Part shown: piece by piece, positions 7,145 to 13,787 of the stretch
Layout: every line of letters starts with the position of its first letter
How positions within the stretch are numbered: position 1 is the stretch's first letter
Assembly (NCBI GenBank): GCA_910586025.1
Contig: CAJUIO010000079.1
Coordinates: 1 to 17,257, forward strand
DNA: 17,257 nucleotides
Source: an uncultured Lachnospiraceae bacterium
Lineage (GTDB): Bacteria > Bacillota > Clostridia > Lachnospirales > Lachnospiraceae
Direction: 5' to 3'
Translations under genes and position numbers: made by a program
The notes under the pieces: generated by a model
What the model saw: the letters and a program-made list of their open reading frames with translations, nothing else
The model's database searches: none
Told to the model about the DNA's origin: nothing

Positions 7145-7173
7145 TGATATTCTCAAGAAAATCATCCATACTA
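7145..7173 (+). promoter_or_regulatory. Candidate forespore (sigma-F/G-type) promoter for the AI-2E-like gene
   Basis: CATACTA at 7167-7173 matches the -10 consensus of sigma-F/G promoters. A weak -35 candidate, TGATA (7145-7149), stands 17 bases upstream. No good sigma-A promoter is visible in the 87-base gap. The match is short and could be chance. Confidence 0.3.
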
Positions 7174-7224
7174 TAGGTGACGACGTTTGCGACGGCGTTT
7201 TAGAATAGCGGGTGGGTGATTTTT

Positions 7225-8253
7225 ATGGATAAAAGATATATTATAGTTTTGACCGTAACAGTCGGTGTCTATCTGTTTATGAAATTTTTAAGCCCCATAT
7301 TTTCTCCATTCATTTTGGCCTTTCTCCTTGCGGGACTGCTTGGTAAATTCACCGGTAAGCTTCCCCTGAAAATCAAAAAATCCTTTCTTGCCGGAATCCT
7401 TCTTTTTATGTTTTTTGGTGCCGTGCTGCTCTTATTCTGGGTGCTGGGCGGCCTGGTGGTTCAGAAGGGAGGGGAGATTGCCGGACAGTTCTCCGGCTGC
7501 GGGCCGCAGCTGTGCGGATTTCTGGGAAGCTGCTGTGATTTTATGGAGAGCAGCTTTGGAATCGACGGGAAGGCCATGGAGAGCTATATTCTGGAGCAGG
7601 TCAATATTTTCGTGGAGAATCTGGAGGTCAATATCTGGCCCGCCATCATGAATAAATCCATGTCCTATGCCAAAAACGCAGCCGGATTTGCCGGTTTTTT
7701 TGTGGTAATGGTGATTGCCGTGTTTCTCATGCTCAAGGACTATGATCAGATCGTGGAGATGGTCAGGAGGAATAAGGATCTTGACGGTGTGAGGGAGGTG
7801 GCCGGAAAGATTGTGGTTTACCTTAAGACCTATCTGAAGGCTCAGGTGACAATTCTACTTATCATAAGCGGGGTGTGCGCCGCAACTCTGGGCATAATTG
7901 GGATAAAGGGCGGTATCGCCTACGGGGTTGCCACGGGATTTATGGATACGCTTCCGTTTGTGGGAACAGGGATCATGCTGGTGCCGCTTGCCTTCTTCCG
8001 CCTCATGGAGAAAAATTACATTCAGGCCGGAGTGATTCTGTGTCTGTACGTGGTCTGCGCCCTGCTCCGCGAATTTTTGGAGCCCAGGCTGATCGGGAGC
8101 AAGGTGGGAATCTGGCCGGTTGGAATTTTATTCTCGGTATTTGCAGGAGTCAGATTATTTGGTATATTTGGTATTATTAAAGGCCCCCTGGGGCTTGTGA
8201 TTATCTGTGAGACCTGTAAGTACCTATTCGGGACAAAGGAAGAGCCATGCTGA
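7225..8253 (+). CDS. AI-2E family membrane protein, YtvI-like
   Basis: This 342-aa polytopic membrane protein belongs to the AI-2E (PerM/YdiK/TqsA) transporter family. Hydrophobic segments lie at about 5-21, 25-40, 52-78, 150-170, 207-258, 267-283 and 297-330, with a hydrophilic middle region. Family motifs include MDTLPFVGTGIMLVP (240-254) and EPRLIGSKVGIWPVG (286-300). Length and architecture fit the sporulation-linked YtvI subgroup of Firmicutes, but the substrate is unknown and the subgroup is only a suggestion. I prefer the ATG at 7225, 8 bases after GGTGGG, over the GTG at 7216. Its last 7 bases overlap the next gene, which implies translational coupling. Confidence 0.8.
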   Translation: MDKRYIIVLTVTVGVYLFMKFLSPIFSPFILAFLLAGLLGKFTGKLPLKIKKSFLAGILLFMFFGAVLLLFWVLGGLVVQKGGEIAGQFSGCGPQLCGFLGSCCDFMESSFGIDGKAMESYILEQVNIFVENLEVNIWPAIMNKSMSYAKNAAGFAGFFVVMVIAVFLMLKDYDQIVEMVRRNKDLDGVREVAGKIVVYLKTYLKAQVTILLIISGVCAATLGIIGIKGGIAYGVATGFMDTLPFVGTGIMLVPLAFFRLMEKNYIQAGVILCLYVVCALLREFLEPRLIGSKVGIWPVGILFSVFAGVRLFGIFGIIKGPLGLVIICETCKYLFGTKEEPC

Positions 8254-9812
8254 AAAAAATTGACAATCTTTTTGCCTGTGCGTATCTGACAATACTTTTG
8301 TGCATATATCCCTTCTATGTGCAGGACGGGTATGTGAATATAGGGGAGGCCAAGAACCGTTTTTTCCTCTATGTATCCATTGCCGCCTTTGCCATATTCA
8401 TAATCTGCGGTCTTGCGCATCTTGTCTTTTTTCTCCGGGAAAAGGGAAGCGGCAGGAGGCCGTACCTGATAGAGTGGGAGAGGATTTCCGCAACGGATCT
8501 TTTTGTAATGCTTTATGCCACCTGTGTATTCTGGTCCTATATTCTGACCGAATACAGGCAGGAGGCCCTCTGGGGCACGGAGGGCTGGTACATAGGCTGT
8601 ATCCCGCTGATACTTCTTTGCGGGCTTTACTTCATGATTTCCAGAATGTGGGACGGAGGCAGATTCGTGCTGCATGGCTGTATGGCGGCATCGGCAGCGG
8701 TATTTCTGCTGGGGATCTGCAACCGCTTTTCCTTTTATCCCGTGAAATTTGAGATTATACAGCCGGATTTTATTTCCACACTGGGAAATATCAACTGGTT
8801 TTGCGGTTATCTTGCAGTGACGGCTCCCGTGGGCATCTGCCTCTTCCTGTTTTGGGAGACGGGACGCAGCGGCGGCATATGGCGGCGGGTTCTTTGCGGC
8901 GCTTATACGGTGATTGCCTTCATGGCAGGTTTCAGCCAGGGGAGCAGCAGTGTGTTTTTGTGGTTTGCGGCCCTTTTCCTTATCCTTTTGTGGATTGTGG
9001 CAGGACGGGGGGAGAGCATCACGGACTGGCTGATTCTCGTTTTTTTGTGGGGCATGTCCGCACAGCTGGTAAGGCTGCTGCGTTTTTTGCTTCCCGAAAG
9101 ATATAATTATGACCTGGATAATCTCTGCGGTTATTTCACGTCTTCCTCTTTTGCGGCATGGGTCTGCCTTGGCGCGGCATTTGGATTTGCGGCGGTGCGG
9201 GCTCTGGAAAAAAGAGACGGTTGGAAAGAAGCGGTGCAAAGGGCGAGGGTGTTGATTCCGGTGTCAGTGGTTTTGGGTATGGGAATGTGGCTGGTTCTGG
9301 CAGTCATAAACACCGGCAGGGGAATCCCTTTACTGCAGGATCAGAGCCTTTTCCGGCTCGGGGAGGACTGGGGCAACGGCAGGGGTGCGGCCTTTCGTGC
9401 CGGAGTGGAGGCATGGAGGGAAATGCCGCTTCTGCACAAGCTGGTCGGCGTGGGGCCGGATTGCTTTTCCCGGTATGCATATTCTCTGCCGGAGACTGCG
9501 GCAATGCTCCGGGAGAATTTCGGGCAGGACCGTCTTTGCAACACGCACAACGAGCTGCTCACAGAGCTTGTAAACACGGGAGCTTTGGGCGTGTGCCTCT
9601 ATGCGGGAATTTTTATATCCTTCATAAGGGGCTGCATGAAGACCGGGAGGAGGAATCCGCAGGCGTATCTGTACGGGGTCTGCGCCTTCTGCTATCTGGC
9701 TCACAATATGGTGAGCTTTGCCCAGGTGCTGAATCTGCCCTTTGCGTTTGTGCTGATGGGGATGGGGGAGGCCGTAAGGAGAAAGACGCAGACAGGCGGC
9801 GGAGGTAGTTGA
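8247..9812 (+). CDS. O-antigen ligase/polymerase-like (Wzy/WaaL) multi-spanning membrane protein
   Basis: This 521-aa protein has about 11-12 hydrophobic segments. A large extracytoplasmic loop between about 355 and 440 holds the family signatures GRGAAFRAGVEAW (378-390), GVGPDCF (401-407) and HNELLTELVNTGALG (434-448). An upstream STLGNINWFCGYLAVTAP segment (177-194) is also typical. Family members move or polymerize lipid-linked glycans outside the membrane. A Gram-positive spore former has no lipopolysaccharide, so the acceptor here would be another surface glycan or a protein. The ATG at 8247 lies inside the end of the AI-2E gene, with AAGGAAGAG upstream. No glycosyltransferase or flippase gene lies nearby. 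Family call good, substrate unknown. Confidence 0.8.
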   Translation: MLKKIDNLFACAYLTILLCIYPFYVQDGYVNIGEAKNRFFLYVSIAAFAIFIICGLAHLVFFLREKGSGRRPYLIEWERISATDLFVMLYATCVFWSYILTEYRQEALWGTEGWYIGCIPLILLCGLYFMISRMWDGGRFVLHGCMAASAAVFLLGICNRFSFYPVKFEIIQPDFISTLGNINWFCGYLAVTAPVGICLFLFWETGRSGGIWRRVLCGAYTVIAFMAGFSQGSSSVFLWFAALFLILLWIVAGRGESITDWLILVFLWGMSAQLVRLLRFLLPERYNYDLDNLCGYFTSSSFAAWVCLGAAFGFAAVRALEKRDGWKEAVQRARVLIPVSVVLGMGMWLVLAVINTGRGIPLLQDQSLFRLGEDWGNGRGAAFRAGVEAWREMPLLHKLVGVGPDCFSRYAYSLPETAAMLRENFGQDRLCNTHNELLTELVNTGALGVCLYAGIFISFIRGCMKTGRRNPQAYLYGVCAFCYLAHNMVSFAQVLNLPFAFVLMGMGEAVRRKTQTGGGGS

Positions 9813-9837
9813 CAAGTCCCCGAATTTTGCCTACAAT
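9809..9837 (+). promoter_or_regulatory. Consensus sigma-A promoter for proS-cca
   Basis: TTGACA (9809-9814) and TACAAT (9832-9837) are separated by 17 bases, and the -35 overlaps the stop codon of the preceding gene. Transcription would start near 9844, giving a leader of about 56 bases, too short for a T-box riboswitch. Confidence 0.85.
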
Positions 9838-9899
9838 CATGGTACAGTGCAGAAATACACAGCACAGGGGCTTTTGGACCGTGCGGAAAAGAGGAGAAA

Positions 9900-11330
9900 A
9901 TGGCTGAGAAAAAATTAGTGGAAGCAATAACATCCATGAACGAGGACTTTGCGCAGTGGTACACGGATGTGGTAAAAAAGGCAGAATTGATTGATTATTC
10001 CAACGTAAAAGGCTGTATGGTGATCAAGCCTGCGGGATATGCCATCTGGGAAAATATTCAGAAACGTCTTGACGAGAGATTCAAGGCGGTGGGAGTGGAG
10101 AATGTCTACATGCCCATGTTTATTCCGGAGAGCCTCCTGGAAAAGGAGAAGGATCATGTGGAGGGCTTCGCCCCGGAGGTGGCCTGGGTGACCCATGGCG
10201 GTTTAAATCCTCTGCAGGAGAGAATGTGCGTGCGGCCAACCTCGGAAACTCTCTTCTGTGATTTCTATAAAGGAGATATACATTCCTACCGGGATCTGCC
10301 AAGAGTATATAATCAGTGGTGCAGCGTGGTGCGCTGGGAGAAGGAGACGCGTCCCTTCTTAAGGTCAAGGGAATTTTTGTGGCAGGAGGGGCACACGGCC
10401 CATGCGACGGCCCAGGAAGCCCAGGAGCGGACGGAGCAGATGCTGAACGTGTATGCGGATTTCTGTGAGGAGGTCCTTGCTATTCCGGTGATCAAAGGAC
10501 GCAAGACGGAAAAGGAAAAGTTTGCGGGAGCTGAGGCTACCTATACCATAGAAGCGCTGATGCATGACGGCAAAGCGCTGCAGTCCGGAACCAGCCACAA
10601 TTTTGGAGACGGCTTTGCAAAGGCTTTCGGAATACAGTTTACGGATAAAGACAACACTCTCAAATATGTCCATCAGACCTCCTGGGGGATGTCCACCAGG
10701 ATCATCGGTGCAGTGATTATGGTTCACGGGGATGATTCCGGGCTGGTGCTGCCTCCCGAGATCGCACCCACACAGGTCATGATCATTCCGATCCAGCAGA
10801 AGAAGGAGGGAGTTCTTGATAAGGCCTTTGAGCTTAAGAGCCGCCTCTCTAATTTCAGAGTGAAGGTGGATGATACGGACAAGAGCCCCGGATGGAAATT
10901 CTCCGAGCAGGAGATGCGGGGAATTCCCATGAGGATAGAGATCGGGCCAAAGGATATCGTGGCCGGCAAATGCGTGATCTGCCGGCGTGACAACGGCGAG
11001 AAGATCGAGGTGTCGCTGGATCGTCTTGAGGAGACAGTGGCAGAGCTTCTTCCCGGGATTCAGGCCGATATGCTGGAAAAGGCAAGGAAGCATGTGCAGG
11101 CCCACACCTATGCGGCGGCGGATCGTGCGGAGTTTGAAAGGATTTTCGCTGAGAAAACAGGCTTTGTGAAGGCCATGTGGTGCGGCGAGACATCCTGTGA
11201 GGAGGAGATCAAGGAAAAAATGGCCGTGACCAGCAGGTGTATGCCCTTTGAGCAGGAATGTCTGTCGGATAAATGCGTATACTGCGGAAAGCCTGCGAAA
11301 AAAATGGTTTACTGGGGCAGGGCATATTAA
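9900..11330 (+). CDS. proS: Prolyl-tRNA synthetase, short eukaryote/archaea-like type without editing insert
   Basis: This 476-aa class IIa synthetase charges tRNA-Pro with proline. Class II motif 2 is at about 145-159 (RWEKETRPFLRSREF), preceded by RPTSE (112-116). Motif 3 is at about 261-278 (SWGMSTRIIGAVIMVHGD). The anticodon-binding domain runs from about 288 to 400. A C-terminal extension carries a probable zinc site (C428, C433, C459, C462) and ends in Tyr (WGRAY). No insertion (INS) editing domain lies between motifs 2 and 3, which marks the eukaryote-like form found in many clostridia rather than the long bacterial form. The ATG at 9900 has AGAGGAG upstream. Mischarged Ala-tRNA-Pro would need a separate trans-editing protein, which is not in this window. 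Confidence 0.96.
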   Translation: MAEKKLVEAITSMNEDFAQWYTDVVKKAELIDYSNVKGCMVIKPAGYAIWENIQKRLDERFKAVGVENVYMPMFIPESLLEKEKDHVEGFAPEVAWVTHGGLNPLQERMCVRPTSETLFCDFYKGDIHSYRDLPRVYNQWCSVVRWEKETRPFLRSREFLWQEGHTAHATAQEAQERTEQMLNVYADFCEEVLAIPVIKGRKTEKEKFAGAEATYTIEALMHDGKALQSGTSHNFGDGFAKAFGIQFTDKDNTLKYVHQTSWGMSTRIIGAVIMVHGDDSGLVLPPEIAPTQVMIIPIQQKKEGVLDKAFELKSRLSNFRVKVDDTDKSPGWKFSEQEMRGIPMRIEIGPKDIVAGKCVICRRDNGEKIEVSLDRLEETVAELLPGIQADMLEKARKHVQAHTYAAADRAEFERIFAEKTGFVKAMWCGETSCEEEIKEKMAVTSRCMPFEQECLSDKCVYCGKPAKKMVYWGRAY

Positions 11331-11345
11331 GAACAGGGTATAACC

Positions 11346-12683
11346 ATGATAGAATTACCGGAAAAAGTAAAATACATTATCAACACGATTGCAAAGGCCG
11401 GCTACGAAGCGTATGCAGTAGGCGGCTGCATTCGTGATTCCATCTTGGGAAGAACGCCGGATGACTGGGATATCACAACCTCCGCCTCTCCCGGGCAGAT
11501 CAAGGCGCTCTTTCGCCGCACTGTTGATACGGGAATCCGGCACGGAACCGTGACCGTTATGCGGGAGGGAGAAGGCTTTGAGGTGACAACCTACCGAATC
11601 GACGGGGAATATGAGGACGGGCGCCACCCCAGAGAAGTCACCTTCACCTCCAGCCTTTTGGAGGATCTGAGGCGGAGAGACTTTACCATCAATGCCATGG
11701 CCTATAATGAGGAGGCGGGGCTGGTGGATGCCTTTGGGGGAGTGAAGGATATCAATGCCGGAATAATTCGCTGCGTGGGAAGCCCGGCGGAGCGGTTTTC
11801 AGAGGATGCCTTGCGTATCATGCGGGCGGTTCGCTTTTCGGCCCAGCTGGGCTACCGGATTGAGGAGGAAACGGCAGCGGCGATCAGGCGGCTTTCCCCC
11901 TCCCTCAAAAACATCAGTGCGGAGAGGATTCAGACGGAGCTGGTGAAGCTTCTCGTCTCCGATCATCCGGACTATCTGGGAACCGCATATGAGACAGGAA
12001 TCACAGGGGCGGTTCTGCCTGAGTTTGATATTTGCATGGAGACGCCGCAGAATAATCCCCATCACTGCTGCAGCGTGGGAGCCCATATTCTGAGAGCGCT
12101 TCGGGAAGTCCGTCCTCACAGGGCGCTGCGGCTTGCCATGCTTTTCCACGACATGGGAAAGCCGGAATGTCTGTCCACGGATGAGAACGGGGTCAGCCAT
12201 TTTTACGGGCATCAGGAGGCCTCGGAGAAGCTTGCGGCGCAGATTCTTCGCAGGCTTAAGTTTGACAATGACACCATTGCCCTGGTGAAAAAGCTGGTCA
12301 GGTATCATGACAGGCCCATAGAGCCCACCTACAGGGGAGTGCGGCGGGCGATGATGAAAACGGGAGAAGAAGTCTTTCCCCTTCTCCTGGAGGTAAAACG
12401 GGCGGATCTGCTTGCCCAGAGCCTCTATCAAAGAGAGGAAAAGGAGCGCAGCCTTTCACAGGTGGGCGTGATTTACAGGGAAATATTGGAAAAGAAGCAG
12501 TGTGTGTCCCTCAGAAGCCTTGCCGTAAACGGCAGCGATCTGATCAGGGAGGCCGGGATGAAGCCGGGAAGAGAGCTGGGAGAGACGCTTGGCGAGCTTC
12601 TCAACCTGGTGGTGGATAATCCTGACTGCAATACCAGGGAAATCCTGCTGGAACGGGCACGGAATATGGTGAAAAATACGTAA
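11346..12683 (+). CDS. cca: CCA tRNA nucleotidyltransferase with HD domain
   Basis: This 445-aa enzyme builds or repairs the 3' CCA end of tRNAs. The class II nucleotidyltransferase head has GGCIRD (26-31) and the metal-binding DWD (D40, D42), followed by the template motifs RRDFTINAMAY (110-120) and ERFSEDALRIMRAVRF (149-164). An HD phosphohydrolase-type domain follows, with HH at 239-240, HD at 268-269 and a further His-rich segment (SHFYGHQEAS, 284-293). The ATG at 11346 lies 15 bases after the proS stop, so the two are probably co-transcribed and both act on tRNA. The AGGG upstream is a weak ribosome site, which suggests coupling. A strict A-adding enzyme cannot be excluded, but organisms with one usually have separate enzymes. 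Confidence 0.93.
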   Translation: MIELPEKVKYIINTIAKAGYEAYAVGGCIRDSILGRTPDDWDITTSASPGQIKALFRRTVDTGIRHGTVTVMREGEGFEVTTYRIDGEYEDGRHPREVTFTSSLLEDLRRRDFTINAMAYNEEAGLVDAFGGVKDINAGIIRCVGSPAERFSEDALRIMRAVRFSAQLGYRIEEETAAAIRRLSPSLKNISAERIQTELVKLLVSDHPDYLGTAYETGITGAVLPEFDICMETPQNNPHHCCSVGAHILRALREVRPHRALRLAMLFHDMGKPECLSTDENGVSHFYGHQEASEKLAAQILRRLKFDNDTIALVKKLVRYHDRPIEPTYRGVRRAMMKTGEEVFPLLLEVKRADLLAQSLYQREEKERSLSQVGVIYREILEKKQCVSLRSLAVNGSDLIREAGMKPGRELGETLGELLNLVVDNPDCNTREILLERARNMVKNT

Positions 12684-12684
12684 T

Positions 12685-12710
12685 ACTTTTTACATTACCC
12701 TCATAAGATA
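12685..12710 (+). promoter_or_regulatory. Candidate mother-cell (sigma-E/K-type) promoter for the CotS-like gene
   Basis: CATAAGATA at 12702-12710 fits CATAnnnTA, the sigma-K-type -10. An AC at 12685-12686 lies 15 bases upstream as a possible -35, slightly closer than the usual 16-17. Transcription would start near 12717, between cca and the coat gene. Expression of a coat protein in the mother cell would be expected, which raises the odds a little. Confidence 0.35.
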
Positions 12711-12739
12711 GGATATGACTTACATTGGGGGTAATGGCT

Positions 12740-13729
12740 GTGAATGACAGATGTGTCAGTTTGCTTGAAAACTATGATGTGGAAGTGCTTCGTACCTGGA
12801 GGGGACGGGGCTGCATTTTGTGTGAGACAAATTCAGGAACCTTGATTTTAAAGGAATACGGAGGGCATAAGGAGAAAAGCGTCTTCCAGGATGCCGTGCT
12901 CGGCATGATAAAAAAGAGAGGTTTTTCGGAGATAGAATCCATTATAAGGAATAAAGAAGGAGAACTGCTTACCGTTGATTCCGACGGTGTCTGCTATATC
13001 CTTAAGACATATTTTGACGGAAGAGAGTGCAATGTCCATGACATGGAGGAATGCCGTCTTGCCATGAGTACCCTGGCAAGGCTTCATAAGGCTTCCCATA
13101 TGGAGGAGGGGCTGCCGCATCCGGGAGGCTCCTTCACGGTAGGTCAGGAATTTGAGAAGCACAACAGAGAGCTTCGAAGGGTCAGAAAGTTTCTCAGGGA
13201 AAAGGGTCAGAAGACGGACTTTGAGATTTATCTGATGCAGTGCTATGACTATTTTTTCCAGCTTGCGCTTCAGACGGCGGAGGATTACAATAGACATGCA
13301 GGCGAAGCGGATGGAGACGTTCCAAGGATCGTCTGCCACGGTGATTTTCAGCATCATAACCTTATTTTTGAGGGAGATAAGCTCTGTGTCATTAATTTTG
13401 AAAAATGTGTTCCGGACAGCCCGGTGAGGGATATTTATCTGTTCATGAGAAAGCTCCTGGAAAAGAGCGACTGGGCAAAGAGTGCGGGCTTCCTGCTTCT
13501 GGACGCATACGAGAAGGAGAACAGACTTACCAGGGAGGAGCATGTGCAGCTCTGCTACCGGCTGTCCTATCCGGAAAAGTTCTGGAAGATTGTAAATTTC
13601 TACTACAACACAGGAAAAGCCTGGATACCCGGAAAAAATATGGAAAAGCTGGAAAAAATTCATCTTCAGGAAAAAGAAAAAATTAATTTTTTACAGGCAT
13701 ATAAGAAAAAATATGATATACTCATATAG
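12740..13729 (+). CDS. CotS-like spore coat protein (aminoglycoside phosphotransferase fold)
   Basis: This protein of about 329 aa has the kinase-like fold of the CotS/APH family, whose members are spore coat proteins in Bacillus and clostridia. The lobe-linking Lys lies in LILKEY (about K38). The catalytic loop CHGDFQHHN (199-207) keeps D202 and N207. The residue that usually binds the second metal, the Asp of IDFE/IDFD, is Asn here: VINFEKC with N219. That may mean a non-catalytic structural role. The family often ends in a Lys-rich tail, as here. Three starts are possible: TTG 12725, ATG 12734 and GTG 12740. Only the GTG has a well-placed ribosome site (GGGGGT, 7 bases before). It follows cca by 56 bases and has a candidate sporulation promoter. 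Confidence 0.75.
   Translation: MNDRCVSLLENYDVEVLRTWRGRGCILCETNSGTLILKEYGGHKEKSVFQDAVLGMIKKRGFSEIESIIRNKEGELLTVDSDGVCYILKTYFDGRECNVHDMEECRLAMSTLARLHKASHMEEGLPHPGGSFTVGQEFEKHNRELRRVRKFLREKGQKTDFEIYLMQCYDYFFQLALQTAEDYNRHAGEADGDVPRIVCHGDFQHHNLIFEGDKLCVINFEKCVPDSPVRDIYLFMRKLLEKSDWAKSAGFLLLDAYEKENRLTREEHVQLCYRLSYPEKFWKIVNFYYNTGKAWIPGKNMEKLEKIHLQEKEKINFLQAYKKKYDILI
13714..13722 (+). promoter_or_regulatory. Extended -10 promoter for the PEGA lipoprotein gene
   Basis: TGATATACT is an extended -10 (TGnTATACT) inside the last codons of the CotS-like gene. TTTACA at 13690-13695 could be the -35 if the overlapping TATGAT (13712-13717) is used, with a 16-base spacer. Transcription would start near 13729. 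Confidence 0.45.
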
Positions 13730-13732
13730 AAG

Positions 13733-13759
13733 GCAGGCTCGCTTAAGCTGCGGGCCTGC
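13733..13759 (+). other. Strong hairpin between the CotS-like and lipoprotein genes
   Basis: GCAGGCTCGC (13733-13742) pairs with GCGGGCCTGC (13750-13759) over 10 bp, one of them a T-G pair. An A-rich, not T-rich, stretch follows. It begins only 4 bases after the CotS-like stop. It is either a terminator without a U-run or, if the promoter at 13714-13722 is used, a hairpin at the very 5' end of the lipoprotein mRNA. Confidence 0.6.
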
Positions 13760-13787
13760 ACAAAAAATAAAATAAAGGAAGTACATA

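Noticed and set aside
7175..7207. Terminator between the pseudouridine synthase and AI-2E-like genes
   Set aside because: The repeated CGACG and GTTT words are direct rather than inverted, and no stable stem with a T-run can be drawn.
8022..9239. A 405-codon open frame on the minus strand
   Set aside because: It lies opposite two well-supported membrane protein genes, has no ribosome site, and its product looks like a reverse translation of hydrophobic codons with no family pattern.
9838..9899. T-box riboswitch before proS
   Set aside because: The leader from the predicted start is only about 56 bases and contains no T-box core sequence or terminator/antiterminator pair.
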